Both the position numbers and the translations under genes were made by a program. A DNA stretch of 64,000 bases from an uncultured Alphaproteobacteria bacterium (GTDB lineage Bacteria > Pseudomonadota > Alphaproteobacteria > CAAGCB01 > CAG-977): the NCBI GenBank assembly GCA_934277945.1, contig CAKQWA010000006.1, positions 1-64,000 on the forward strand, read 5' to 3'. Shown here in pieces: positions 50,902 through 59,886 of this stretch (its first letter is position 1; each line of letters opens with the position of its first letter). The notes beneath the pieces are model-generated. The model was not told where the DNA came from. It did no database searches and worked only from the letters and a program-made list of their open reading frames with translations.

Positions 50902-52173
50902 TCACCACGTTTCCAGCGTAGGCTGGCGTTCGGCGTGCGTAACGCGCTCTTTGTTCAGGATTTTCGGAATGAACGGCGCGCGCAAACGGTACGCGTCCGG
51001 CATTTGAGAGCCCAAAAGCGGACGCAGGTACATTCTGAACGCGTCGGTAACATCGTTGCCCGTCGGCGTGATGAATTCGTCGGGCATCGTTTTTGTTTTC
51101 GCCGCCACCGCTTCCAACGGTATCAATTCGTAATCGCACATGTAAAAACCGATTCTTTTAATTGCGACGGAGCCGTTTGAATTGCCCCACATGGCGAACT
51201 GCACCGCTTTTTCGCCGACTTCACGCGCTTCCCGTGCATCCACGTCGGAAACGCATCCGACAAACGAACGCTGCGGATAGCCCAGCGTGTCCGCCCGCAC
51301 GCGCTTGATGCCGACGACATCCTTTAAATACGATGCCAGAGAATCGCCCAAAGCGCCGGAACCGGACAACTGCACGTTGCCGTGCGCGTCGCGTTCGTTG
51401 TTGTTCGTCAGCCGTGTAATGACCGGATGACCGTCCGCGTCGTGTATCCCCTCGCTGACGGCAATGACGCAACGGTCGTATTTATCGTGCACCTCCTTGA
51501 CATCCCGCGCAAACGTTTCCAAATCGAACGTGCGTTCGGGCATGTAAATCAGGTGTGGTCCGTCGTCGGGAAATTTCTTTCCCATGGACGCCGCCGCCGT
51601 TAAAAAACCCGCGTGCCGTCCCATGACGACGGCGATGACCGTGCCGCCCAAAGCCCAACTGTCGCGGTTCAGTCCGATGAAACTCTGCGCGACATAGCGC
51701 GCCGCGGACGGATATCCAGGGCAATGGTCGTTGCACATCAAATCGTTGTCGATTGTTTTCGGGATGTGAATGCAGCGAAGCGGATAGTTTTCCTTTGCCG
51801 CTTCCCGCGCGACAATGCGGATCGTGTCGGAAGAATCGTTTCCGCCGATGTACAGGAAATAGCGGATGTCGTGCGCTTGCAAAACTTTCAGCATTTGTTT
51901 GCAATATTGCAAATCGGGTTTGTCGCGCGTCGTGCCCAAAGCCGAGGACGGCGTTTTCGCCACCATTTCCAAATTGTGCGACGTTTCGCTGGACAGATTG
52001 ACAAAATCCTCGTTCACAATGCCGCGCACGCCGTGCACCGCGCCGTAAACCAAATCTATTTTCGGGAATTTGCGCGCTTCCAAAACAACGCCGACCAGCG
52101 ATTGATTGATGACGGCGGTCGGACCGCCCCCTTGCGCTACAAGCAATTTACCGTGCGTATCGAATCCTGTCAT
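50902..52173 (-). CDS. pfp: Pyrophosphate-type 6-phosphofructokinase
   Basis: A 423-residue phosphofructokinase. The nucleotide-site signature reads GGNDSSDT at 110-117, with D113 where ATP enzymes have glycine, and PKTIDND at 138-144, with K139 in place of glycine; both changes mark pyrophosphate-dependent enzymes. The residue equivalent to E. coli D103 is N112. The enzyme would phosphorylate fructose 6-phosphate reversibly with PPi. GGGAGG precedes the ATG and a promoter is visible. It is the last gene of the minus-strand block after the HAD gene. Confidence 0.87.
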   Translation of the reverse strand: MTGFDTHGKLLVAQGGGPTAVINQSLVGVVLEARKFPKIDLVYGAVHGVRGIVNEDFVNLSSETSHNLEMVAKTPSSALGTTRDKPDLQYCKQMLKVLQAHDIRYFLYIGGNDSSDTIRIVAREAAKENYPLRCIHIPKTIDNDLMCNDHCPGYPSAARYVAQSFIGLNRDSWALGGTVIAVVMGRHAGFLTAAASMGKKFPDDGPHLIYMPERTFDLETFARDVKEVHDKYDRCVIAVSEGIHDADGHPVITRLTNNNERDAHGNVQLSGSGALGDSLASYLKDVVGIKRVRADTLGYPQRSFVGCVSDVDAREAREVGEKAVQFAMWGNSNGSVAIKRIGFYMCDYELIPLEAVAAKTKTMPDEFITPTGNDVTDAFRMYLRPLLGSQMPDAYRLRAPFIPKILNKERVTHAERQPTLETW

Positions 52174-52204
52174 GGCAACCTCCCGTCAAACGCGTGCATA
52201 ACGT

Positions 52205-52233
52205 ATTGTCGCATATCAAACGGAAAGTTGCAA
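52205..52233 (-). promoter_or_regulatory. Promoter of the phosphofructokinase gene
   Basis: On the minus strand TTGCAA (52233-52228) and GACAAT (52210-52205) are spaced by 17 bases, about 32 bases before the ATG. Confidence 0.5.
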
Positions 52234-52243
52234 ATCTTTCGTT

Positions 52244-52732
52244 TTACGCGCTTTCCCAGTCCAGAAAACTGCTGATGTGGTACGCGCAAACGCCGTGCCG
52301 CTCCGCCGCGCGCAGAAAGGGTATCACGTCGTCGACGTAAATCACGTCTTTCACGTCGATGCCGTTTTGCGCGCAGAAATTCAATACGGATTGATATTTC
52401 GGCACATCCTCTCCGGTCAGCAGACGGCGTTTCATCATCGGGAAATGGCGGGAAACCCAAATTTGTTTGTCGTCCGCCTCCTTTTGAACGCGGCAATGCC
52501 CCATGACAATGTGTTCGCGCGCGCCGCTTTCCGAAACGACTTTCTGCATGAATTTCGACGGGGCGCGGGTTAAGAAAATCCCCTGCTCGATTTCCGAAAG
52601 CGACATCCCGTTGTCCGTGCCGTCCGGATCCGCGACATGACCGTTGAAGCGGTACGGCGCAAGCGTGCCGTCAATGTCCCAGAAGATGACTTTGCCGCGC
52701 GTGTCGGCGGCGGTGATGGATGCGGACGTCAT
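52244..52732 (-). CDS. HAD-superfamily hydrolase-like protein
   Basis: A 162-residue protein with HAD motif I, FWDIDGTLAPY, and a C-terminal motif IV, DVIYVDDVIPFLRAAERHGV. The middle region lacks a large cap, so it would be a small C0-type phosphatase. Substrate unknown. It ends 70 bases before the phosphofructokinase start and begins three bases after the stop of the GT-C-like gene, so it belongs to that operon. Confidence 0.8.
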   Translation of the reverse strand: MTSASITAADTRGKVIFWDIDGTLAPYRFNGHVADPDGTDNGMSLSEIEQGIFLTRAPSKFMQKVVSESGAREHIVMGHCRVQKEADDKQIWVSRHFPMMKRRLLTGEDVPKYQSVLNFCAQNGIDVKDVIYVDDVIPFLRAAERHGVCAYHISSFLDWESA

Positions 52733-52735
52733 GAA

Positions 52736-54346
52736 TTACTCCAAATCTTGAAAAACGTATTGATTCGACGCGGCGGGACGGCACAGGAAAATCCTGTTCG
52801 TGTAGACGGGCTGGCGGTACGGGCGGCAATCGCTTTGATCGACGATTTCCCACGCCATGCGCGGCATTTCCCACATATTGAAAAATTCGGAACGCACCAA
52901 AGCGGCGTGACCGCCCCGATGTTCCTTGACGATTTTGGCGCGCTCGTTTGCGAATTCGCCCGTTTCGGTCATGCGGAACGCAAGCGGCGTCAGCGCTGAA
53001 ACCGTCACGGCGCGCACGTTTTTGCTTTCCGCTTCCGGCACGAAATACGCGCTCAACGGGTCGCCGACGAAAAACAAAAGCGTGTCGTCCGGCAAATCCA
53101 AAGGCGCGAAATCCAGCACTTTTTCTTTCGGCAGGGAAGCCCATTGCGGTTTGGAAATGAAAGCGACGGACAGGCACGCCGCCAGCGCGAACGCCCCCGT
53201 CATCGTCTTGAAATAACCGTCGGGCAGGCAATCCCGCCACGCGACGACAAGAAGCAGTCCCGTCAGCATTTCAAAAGGAACGGTGTAGCGCATGACGGGC
53301 AAGGCGTACGCCCACAAAGCGTAGGACAGCAGACAGAACAGCGTCGCGAACGCCGCCGGCGACGCATGCGGGGCTTTGCGTTTGAAAAGGCGCGCGGCGA
53401 CGATTGCCGCCAAAACGACGAAAGCGATCGCCCAGCGGAATTCCGTAAAAGCGGACAATTCCGTCTTGTCCCCGCCGCTGTATCCGATGAACGCGAACGG
53501 CAGGGTCAGCACGTCCCAAAACGACCTGCCGACAGAGAAAACCGTGTCGGTGTAATTGAAATTTTCAAAATACGGCGATTTGAAAATCGTGTTGTACAGC
53601 GGCGGAAACGGATTTTGATACAAAGCGTGCATTTTGTACGCCCAATACCCCGCCGTCAGCGCAAATCCGGTCAGTCCTCCCGCCGCAAAGCACGCGATTT
53701 GCCGGACGGGACGGCGCAATTTCTTATAAAACGCCAGAACGCACACGCCGGAAGACACGCAATACATCGCCGCGTTTATCTTCAAGCCCGCCGCCGCGCC
53801 GAACAAAAATCCGGACAACAGCAAAAAGCGGAAATCGCGCCCGTTTTCGTTGAAAAACAATGCTTTCAGCAAAAAATAAAAAGCCGTCAGCACAAAAGCG
53901 GCGATGGCGATTTCGTGCGTCGACGACCCGATTTGAAAAAAGAAGCCGTAGCCCGTCGCGCCGACCGCCAAAGCCGCCGCCGTCAACGCTTTGCCCTCTT
54001 TGGTCGAAAAATCGAAAAACAGCAGGCATATGCGCAGAAAAATAAAGACGCACACCGCCGCCGGCAATCCCGCAACGCCGTAATACACCGCCGGATGAGC
54101 GTTCAGCGCGCGCATCAGCACATACGTCGGCACGTCCGGCAACGGATTCAAAAACGAATGGTGAATCGACGGCGCAAGGTCGTATCCCGTTCTGCCCGTC
54201 AGAAAGGAAAAGCCCGCGTAATAGTGATAATTCACCAAATCCCAGATGTTTTCGTATTGCAGGCACGCGCTCAACGCGCAAAATATCAGCGCGAGAACGG
54301 CGAATTGCGCATATTTGTTTTCAAGCAGGCTTGTAAATTTCGTCAT
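52736..54346 (-). CDS. Polytopic GT-C-like membrane protein
   Basis: A 536-residue protein with about ten membrane helices. The conserved first loop (LVNYHYYAGFSFLTGRTGYDLAPS) is typical of a proteobacterial family that resembles GT-C glycosyltransferases and is expected to use polyprenyl-linked sugars. No acceptor can be inferred. The ATG at 54346 is chosen because it starts just before the first membrane helix; a longer frame would overlap the neighbouring gene heavily. The next gene upstream ends nine bases away. Confidence 0.72.
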   Translation of the reverse strand: MTKFTSLLENKYAQFAVLALIFCALSACLQYENIWDLVNYHYYAGFSFLTGRTGYDLAPSIHHSFLNPLPDVPTYVLMRALNAHPAVYYGVAGLPAAVCVFIFLRICLLFFDFSTKEGKALTAAALAVGATGYGFFFQIGSSTHEIAIAAFVLTAFYFLLKALFFNENGRDFRFLLLSGFLFGAAAGLKINAAMYCVSSGVCVLAFYKKLRRPVRQIACFAAGGLTGFALTAGYWAYKMHALYQNPFPPLYNTIFKSPYFENFNYTDTVFSVGRSFWDVLTLPFAFIGYSGGDKTELSAFTEFRWAIAFVVLAAIVAARLFKRKAPHASPAAFATLFCLLSYALWAYALPVMRYTVPFEMLTGLLLVVAWRDCLPDGYFKTMTGAFALAACLSVAFISKPQWASLPKEKVLDFAPLDLPDDTLLFFVGDPLSAYFVPEAESKNVRAVTVSALTPLAFRMTETGEFANERAKIVKEHRGGHAALVRSEFFNMWEMPRMAWEIVDQSDCRPYRQPVYTNRIFLCRPAASNQYVFQDLE

Positions 54347-54354
54347 GTTTCCCC

Positions 54355-54846
54355 TTACAGCGACAAATCCGCCGCGTCCCGCCGCTTCAAATAAGTGCGC
54401 GGCAAATGCCATTTGCGGCACGCCCGCACCGCCTGTTTCGATTCCGGATGCGCGAAACGCCAGCCCTTTTTAAACAGATTTTGCGCCACCCAGCCGTTGC
54501 CTTTCACGCCCAGCAGAATCGAAAAGAGAATCATCAGGACGTTGACCGCCGTTTCCTGCGGATTGTCGGTAATGTTGAACAAATCCGCGTACGTCATCGT
54601 GTCCGCCATGCGCCGCATCAGGCACACCTGCAAATACTGCCCGTACGCCGTCAGCGCGAACATGACCAGTCCCCACTTCCACAGCCCTTTGAAAAACAGC
54701 GGCAGTCCGCCCAAGCCGGCAAACAGGAAAAAAACCGTGTTAAAGCCGATTTTGACGTGCAAAACGTCTTGCGTTTCCGGCAGAACCAACTCGACGCTTT
54801 CGCCTTTCGAGATACCGAAGAAAATCAGTTTCAGCAAATCTTTCAC
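54355..54846 (-). CDS. DUF2628-like small membrane protein
   Basis: A 163-residue protein with four hydrophobic segments (about 33-52, 56-72, 95-112, plus an amphipathic one). The stretch FFLFAGLGGLPLFFKGLW and the later GNGWVAQNLFKKGWRF fit the DUF2628 family, whose function is unknown. Its ATG overlaps the stop of the nucleotidyltransferase gene, indicating coupling. Confidence 0.65.
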   Translation of the reverse strand: MKDLLKLIFFGISKGESVELVLPETQDVLHVKIGFNTVFFLFAGLGGLPLFFKGLWKWGLVMFALTAYGQYLQVCLMRRMADTMTYADLFNITDNPQETAVNVLMILFSILLGVKGNGWVAQNLFKKGWRFAHPESKQAVRACRKWHLPRTYLKRRDAADLSL

Positions 54847-55646
54847 GGCAGAAATCCCTCCAATTTCGCAAACATATCCTTTTTAAAATCTTCCAGCGCG
54901 GCGGGCGGAAATTTCTTGACGGGCTTGCGCAAAAATTTGTAATCAAGCGCCCTGTTCACCAGAGCCTGACGCTTTTGCGACAACTGCGGCAGAACGTACT
55001 GCGCCGCCTTTTGCTTGGACATGATTTTGCGCGTTTCCTTAAACGCTAAAATGCGGCAGAACGTCAAAATCTGATACGCGCAATCCGTCAAATCGTCCGT
55101 GCGCCAATGAAAATCGCGATAATCCGCGCACGCCGATTTTAAAAATTCCTCGTCACTGATTTTCGGCAGAACGTCGCTTGCCCTGCCGCCCAGCAAAGCG
55201 ACCGATTTGTGCCGCGCCAGATAGATGTGCGCCGGAATGTCGGGATCTTCAAAATCCTGCTTTAAAATCCAATGCGACGCGTCCTTTTTTTCAATGAATT
55301 GCTGATAGCGCGCCGCCCATTGCGGCGAAAAGTGAAACTGACAGCGCAAAGGCGGCGTTTCGGTCAGATGCTCTTGCGCCAGCAGGGAAATTTCCACGGG
55401 CGCGGGCGTTTTATTCCATAACAGCATTTTTTGCGCAATGGCAAGCCTTTTAAACGGGTTCAGCCGCGTCTGCACAACGCCGAGCAGGTCGATGTCGCTG
55501 TTTTCCATCATGAAATTGCCGCTGGCGAGCGACCCGTGCAGATAAACGGCAATCAGGTTGTCGCCTAAAAACTCGTGCAGGGAAAAGGTCAGCGCGTTGA
55601 CCTGATTTTGCAAAGCGGCGGGGCAATTTTCGTAATCAAAAGGCAT
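54843..55646 (-). CDS. AadA-like nucleotidyltransferase
   Basis: A 267-residue protein with the nucleotidyltransferase signature LHGSLASGNFMMENSDIDLL (GS and DxD) and a C-terminal helical region (CAYQILTFCRILAFKETRKIMSKQKAA) like that of aminoglycoside 3''/9 adenylyltransferases. It may adenylylate an aminoglycoside or a cell metabolite; resistance cannot be claimed from this. I chose the ATG at 55646 because longer versions overlap rpsI and its terminator. The ribosome site is weak (AGG). Confidence 0.75.
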   Translation of the reverse strand: MPFDYENCPAALQNQVNALTFSLHEFLGDNLIAVYLHGSLASGNFMMENSDIDLLGVVQTRLNPFKRLAIAQKMLLWNKTPAPVEISLLAQEHLTETPPLRCQFHFSPQWAARYQQFIEKKDASHWILKQDFEDPDIPAHIYLARHKSVALLGGRASDVLPKISDEEFLKSACADYRDFHWRTDDLTDCAYQILTFCRILAFKETRKIMSKQKAAQYVLPQLSQKRQALVNRALDYKFLRKPVKKFPPAALEDFKKDMFAKLEGFLP

Positions 55647-55684
55647 GGCATCGCCTGTAACTGTTTCAATAAAAACAATATACG

Positions 55685-55715
55685 AAAAAAAAGGACTGTT
55701 TTGCAACAGCCCTTT
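55685..55715 (-). terminator. Intrinsic terminator of the rplM-rpsI operon
   Basis: On the minus strand AAAGGGCTGTT pairs with AACAGTCCTTT (one G-T pair) around a four-base loop, followed by a T run. Confidence 0.88.
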
Positions 55716-55734
55716 CTTTTTTGCTTTGTTCCAA

Positions 55735-56220
55735 TTAACGTTTGGAGAACTGGAAGCTGCGGCGCGCTTTCGCTTTGCCGTATTTTTTGCGTTCGACAAC
55801 GCGCGGATCACGCGTCAGGAAGCCCGCTTTTTTCAGAGCGGAGTGCAATTCGGGTTCGTAGTTGTCGAGGCAACGGCTCAGTCCGTGACGGACGGCGCCC
55901 GCCTGACCCGACAATCCGCCGCCGGAAACGGACACGACGACGTCAAACTGGTTCATGCGGTTCGTCACTTCAAACGGCTGGTTGATGATCATGCGCAAAA
56001 CGGGGCGCGTGAAGTATTTTTCAATTTCGCGGCCGTTGACGGTGATTTTGCCCGAACCGGCTTTGATCCACACTTTCGCGGAGGCGTCTTTGCGGCGACC
56101 CGTTGCGTAGGCACGGCCGAATTTATCGCGCTGAGGTTCACGCACGACCGCAGGAGCGGCTTCAACCGTTTCGGCGGGCTTGACGTTTTTCAGTTCTTCA
56201 AAGGATTTGATTTCAGCCAT
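55735..56220 (-). CDS. rpsI: 30S ribosomal protein S9
   Basis: A 161-residue S9. It contains GRRKDASAKVWIKAGSGKITVNG and the conserved basic end RRSFQFSKR, whose final arginine contacts P-site tRNA. An N-terminal extension of about 30 residues precedes the usual start, common in alphaproteobacteria. It lies three bases after rplM in the normal order. Confidence 0.97.
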   Translation of the reverse strand: MAEIKSFEELKNVKPAETVEAAPAVVREPQRDKFGRAYATGRRKDASAKVWIKAGSGKITVNGREIEKYFTRPVLRMIINQPFEVTNRMNQFDVVVSVSGGGLSGQAGAVRHGLSRCLDNYEPELHSALKKAGFLTRDPRVVERKKYGKAKARRSFQFSKR

Positions 56221-56223
56221 TGA

Positions 56224-56688
56224 TTATGCCTTTCTTTTATTTTTCGGGTTCATGGCGGCGACGTCCAGAAATTCGGGTTTCTGGGCTTCGTGCGGATGCG
56301 CCGTGCCTGCATAGACGCGCAAATTCGTCATCTGGCGGCGTCCCAGCGGGTTGCGGGTGATCATGCGTTCGACCGCTTTGACAATGACGCGTTCGGGATG
56401 AGCGCCTTCAATGACTTTGCCTGCCGTCACGCCTTTGATGCCGCCGGGGAAACCCGTGTGATGATAGTAGTATTTGTCGGTCAGTTTTTTGCCCGTCAAA
56501 TGCACTTTTTCGGCATTGATGATGACGACGCAGTCGCCGCAGTCGACGTGCGGCGTAAAGCAAGTTTTATGTTTGCCGCGCAAAATTTTGGCGACAATGC
56601 TGGCCAAACGACCCAAGACCAAGTCTTCGGCATCGATCAGATACCATTTTCTTTGGACTTCGGCGGGCTTCACGGATAAAGTCTGCAT
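56224..56688 (-). CDS. rplM: 50S ribosomal protein L13
   Basis: A 154-residue L13, including KWYLIDAEDLVLGRLASIVAK, CGDCVVIINAEKVHLTGKKL and ERMITRNPLGRRQM. It is an early-assembly 23S-binding protein. AAGGA precedes the ATG, and a strong promoter lies 37 bases before the ATG. In E. coli the pair is autoregulated by L13 through its leader; no such site is evident here. Confidence 0.97.
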   Translation of the reverse strand: MQTLSVKPAEVQRKWYLIDAEDLVLGRLASIVAKILRGKHKTCFTPHVDCGDCVVIINAEKVHLTGKKLTDKYYYHHTGFPGGIKGVTAGKVIEGAHPERVIVKAVERMITRNPLGRRQMTNLRVYAGTAHPHEAQKPEFLDVAAMNPKNKRKA

Positions 56689-56725
56689 TTTTTTTCCTTA
56701 AAGTTGCAAATTGAAACTGTCCGCC

Positions 56726-56753
56726 ATTATGACAAAACGGTTTTTATTGTCAA
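56726..56753 (-). promoter_or_regulatory. rplM-rpsI promoter
   Basis: On the minus strand a perfect TTGACA (56753-56748) is followed after 16 bases by CATAAT (56731-56726), five of six consensus matches. Confidence 0.78.
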
Positions 56754-56832
56754 CGATTTTTTTGCCGATTTTTCCGTTTAAAATCAACGGCTTGCAAAAT
56801 AGGTATGATAATACCTCTGCCGCAAGGCGCGC

Positions 56833-58380
56833 TTATCCGCGCTTTTCCTCCTGATATTCATCGTCGGTGTTGACCGCCCAGAGCGATTCCCTGCCCGCCT
56901 TGCCGGTCATGACGTCGACCGCCTGAAACGCCGAAAGGACGGAATGATCCATGTTGTTGTAGCGGTGCATCCCGTTTCTGCCGATTAAAAACAGGTTGTC
57001 AACGCCGTCCAGCCAGTTTTTGACGACGCCGAAATCGCCGTAAGTGCCGAAATAGGCGGGGTAAGCCTTTTTCACCCTGAACGACGCGGTTTTCAAAACG
57101 TTTTGCGGTTCCAAAAAGCCCGTTTTCGCCAATTCTTCAACCGCCAGTTTTTCAAAATCCGCCTCCGTCATGTTCCACAAACCGTCCCCCTCGGCGCAGA
57201 AATACTCCGCCCCCAGCCAGACCGTGTTTTGAAAATCCGCCGTCAGATACGGACTCCAATTGTTGAACACCTGTATTCTGCCGATTTTCACGTCTTTTTC
57301 CTGCACATAAATCCAAGTGTCGTGAATCAGCCCGTTCAGCGTTTTGATTTTCGTTTTGTTTTTGATTTTCAACTCTTTCGCCAGAACGCCCGCCGTTCTG
57401 AAATCGCGATACGTCAGCCCTTGCGCCGTGTCGCGCACGTTTTGCGGCACGTCCGCGTCCATGGCGGCGATCAAATCCTTGACGGGCATACTTGAAAAAA
57501 CGTAATCCGCTTCGATGATTTCGCCGTTTTGTGTCTGCACGCCGCGCACTTTGCCGTCCTTGAACAAAATCTTTGAAACGGGCGCGTTCAGGCGGATTTC
57601 CCCGCCCATGCCGCGCACTTTGTCCGCCAGCGTTTCCCACATCTGTCCCGGTCCGAACTTGGGATAGGAAAAGCGGTCGATAAAGCCCGTTTCGACGTTT
57701 TTCGAGCGCAGATGAAACGCCGTTTTGAAAATCTGCTGCAAGACTTTCAAAATCGAAATCCCTTTGATGCGCTGCGCCCCCCATTGCGCCGAAATTTCAT
57801 CGCACGGCACGCCCCAGAGTTTTTCCGTGTAACTTTTGAAAAACGTCAGGTACAGTTCGCGCCCGAAGCGGTTGATTAAAAAATCCTCCAAAGAGTTTTC
57901 CTTGCGTTTGAAGCACAGGCTTTTCATGTACGACAGCCCGATTTTCGCCATGCGGAAAAAGCCCAAGCCCAGCACCGTGTTCAAATTCAGCGCGACGGGA
58001 TAGTCGAAAAACCGTTTTAAATAATAAATGCGCGAATAGCGGCGGCGCGTCAAAAACACGTTGTCCGCGCGCTCCGGATTGCCCTGCGTTTGCGGAAAAT
58101 CCGCTTCGTTTTCGCCGTTCAAAAGCAAATCGTCCGCCGCCGGCGCGCTTTGCGCGTCCAAAAGGGAGTTCCAGAAATCGACGACGGTTTGCGATTTGGA
58201 AAAAAAGCGGTGTCCGCCCATATCCATGCGTTCCGCGCCGGTTTTGCGCGTGCAACTGATGCCGCCGATGAAATCTTGCGCTTCGCACACGATCGGCAAA
58301 ACGTCCGTTTCTTTCAACAATTTGTAAGCGGCGCTCAACCCCGCCGGTCCCGCGCCGATGATGACGGCTTTTTTGCTCAT
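56833..58380 (-). CDS. NAD(P)/FAD-dependent oxidoreductase (UDP-galactopyranose mutase/protoporphyrinogen-oxidase-like)
   Basis: A 515-residue flavoprotein. The N-terminal FAD loop GAGPAGLSAAYKL (8-20) is followed by GGISCTRKTGAERMDMGGHRFFS, typical of amine-oxidase-like enzymes related to UDP-galactopyranose mutase. The C-terminal DNLFLIGRNGMHRYNNMDHSV is a second conserved element. Relatives sit in surface-polysaccharide loci, but no glycan genes adjoin it here. AAAGGGGG precedes the ATG. It diverges from the next gene. Confidence 0.84.
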   Translation of the reverse strand: MSKKAVIIGAGPAGLSAAYKLLKETDVLPIVCEAQDFIGGISCTRKTGAERMDMGGHRFFSKSQTVVDFWNSLLDAQSAPAADDLLLNGENEADFPQTQGNPERADNVFLTRRRYSRIYYLKRFFDYPVALNLNTVLGLGFFRMAKIGLSYMKSLCFKRKENSLEDFLINRFGRELYLTFFKSYTEKLWGVPCDEISAQWGAQRIKGISILKVLQQIFKTAFHLRSKNVETGFIDRFSYPKFGPGQMWETLADKVRGMGGEIRLNAPVSKILFKDGKVRGVQTQNGEIIEADYVFSSMPVKDLIAAMDADVPQNVRDTAQGLTYRDFRTAGVLAKELKIKNKTKIKTLNGLIHDTWIYVQEKDVKIGRIQVFNNWSPYLTADFQNTVWLGAEYFCAEGDGLWNMTEADFEKLAVEELAKTGFLEPQNVLKTASFRVKKAYPAYFGTYGDFGVVKNWLDGVDNLFLIGRNGMHRYNNMDHSVLSAFQAVDVMTGKAGRESLWAVNTDDEYQEEKRG

Positions 58381-58512
58381 GCCTGCCCCCTTTGATGTCC
58401 TGACATACTGACGTTAAGAGATTTCCGTTTTATATGCAAACAATAAAGATTTTTTTAATTTATCCGTGCTTCAATTTCTTTTAAGATTGTGTATTCTGGA
58501 TGACGGCGAATT

Positions 58513-59886
58513 ATGACTGATGACAATGCGCAAAAAACGGGCGTGGCGGGCGACGCCGGCAAACGCAGGGACGTTCCTTTCGTCACCCCGCTGAAAATGA
58601 GTTTGGGCGACAACGGCGGACGCGCGGATTTCAAATCGTTCGGGCAGGTCGCTTTGTGGGCGCAGGCGGAAATCGACGCTTGGCGCGAAATTTTCGGCGA
58701 CGAATCGTCCGAGCCGGATTTCGAGCGGCGCATCATTGAAAAGCAACTCGCCACGCCGCGCAGTATGTTTTCGATCGCCAACGCGGTTTTGAAAAAAGAA
58801 ATCTCCGTCGCCGCGGGAACTTCCGCCGTGCGCCGCAGTCTGACGGCTTACCAGACTTACGAATGCATCCACAGCAACGGGCTTTTGGGAAAGACCGCGA
58901 AAATCATGTACCGCTACGAACCCATGCTGATGGGCTTGATGGCGGGCGCGACGAAATCCGCCGGCATTGACGAAGCCAAGCAGTACGCCGACGACGCCGA
59001 CACGCAATCTTATACGCTCGGCTATATGATGGCGTTGCAGTTCAGCACGACCATTCCCGAAGATTTGCTGGACGGGCGTTTCAACGACATGATGAAAAAA
59101 ATCAACACGCTTGCGCACCGTCTGCTTTCTACGTCGGACGGACTGGACAAAATTGATCAGGAACAGGCTTTGCTTCAACGCAATTTTGAAGAAGCCGCCC
59201 GCACGATGCAACTGTACAAAACCGAAGCGGAGCAAACGCTCAAACGCCTGATTGCCGAAGCGCGCGACAAATCCGAAAAAGTGCTGACCGCTTACGCCGG
59301 ACAAATCGACGCGGTGCGACGCGACTACGAATCGCAACTGGCGGCTTTGCGTCAAAGCGTGTCCGGCAACATCCGCTACGGCACCGCGCTCGACTATTGG
59401 AACGCCCGTCTGAACACGAATCAGACGAAAGCGAACCAGACGACGCTGTGGTTCGTCATTTCGGGGCTGTTCGCCGTTTTGACCATGATCGCCGTCACCG
59501 TCGGCTTGGCGAAATTTTCATATCTGCGCGAAACGCCGCTTGCCAGCGTGCCGCTATTTTTGCTGATTATCGGCGTGACGGCGGGCTTGGGCTGGATGCT
59601 CTACCAGTCCAGAACGCGCTATGAACGCGCGGCGCAGGCGTCGCAGGAAAAAGTGTCGCTGTTGGAAACATTGGCGGCATTGGAAACCGAGGGGCTTGTC
59701 AACGGCGACGCGCAGGAATCCGTTTTGGAAAAGGTTTTCGCCGCGCACTTCCCGATTTTCATTGAAAAGCAAAACGCCGTTCCGCCCGCCGCCGAACCCG
59801 TTGCCGACCCTGCCGCCAAAGAGGACGGCACGCCGCAAACGCAAGAGGAAAGCACGGCGGAAGCGGAAGAACCCGCGCAGGATTAA
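58513..59886 (+). CDS. Coiled-coil membrane protein resembling DUF6161
   Basis: A 457-residue protein. Residues about 1-210 are soluble and helix-rich; about 215-290 form a coiled coil; YWNARLNTNQTK leads into two membrane helices (about 312-335 and 343-362). The tail is acidic and Ala/Pro-rich. The YWxxK motif before paired helices fits DUF6161, whose function is unknown and which is often found near mobile or defence genes. A TGTGTATTCT extended -10 lies about 15 bases before the ATG, which has a weak ribosome site. It converges on and overlaps the MlaC-like gene by four bases. Confidence 0.6.
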   Translation: MTDDNAQKTGVAGDAGKRRDVPFVTPLKMSLGDNGGRADFKSFGQVALWAQAEIDAWREIFGDESSEPDFERRIIEKQLATPRSMFSIANAVLKKEISVAAGTSAVRRSLTAYQTYECIHSNGLLGKTAKIMYRYEPMLMGLMAGATKSAGIDEAKQYADDADTQSYTLGYMMALQFSTTIPEDLLDGRFNDMMKKINTLAHRLLSTSDGLDKIDQEQALLQRNFEEAARTMQLYKTEAEQTLKRLIAEARDKSEKVLTAYAGQIDAVRRDYESQLAALRQSVSGNIRYGTALDYWNARLNTNQTKANQTTLWFVISGLFAVLTMIAVTVGLAKFSYLRETPLASVPLFLLIIGVTAGLGWMLYQSRTRYERAAQASQEKVSLLETLAALETEGLVNGDAQESVLEKVFAAHFPIFIEKQNAVPPAAEPVADPAAKEDGTPQTQEESTAEAEEPAQD

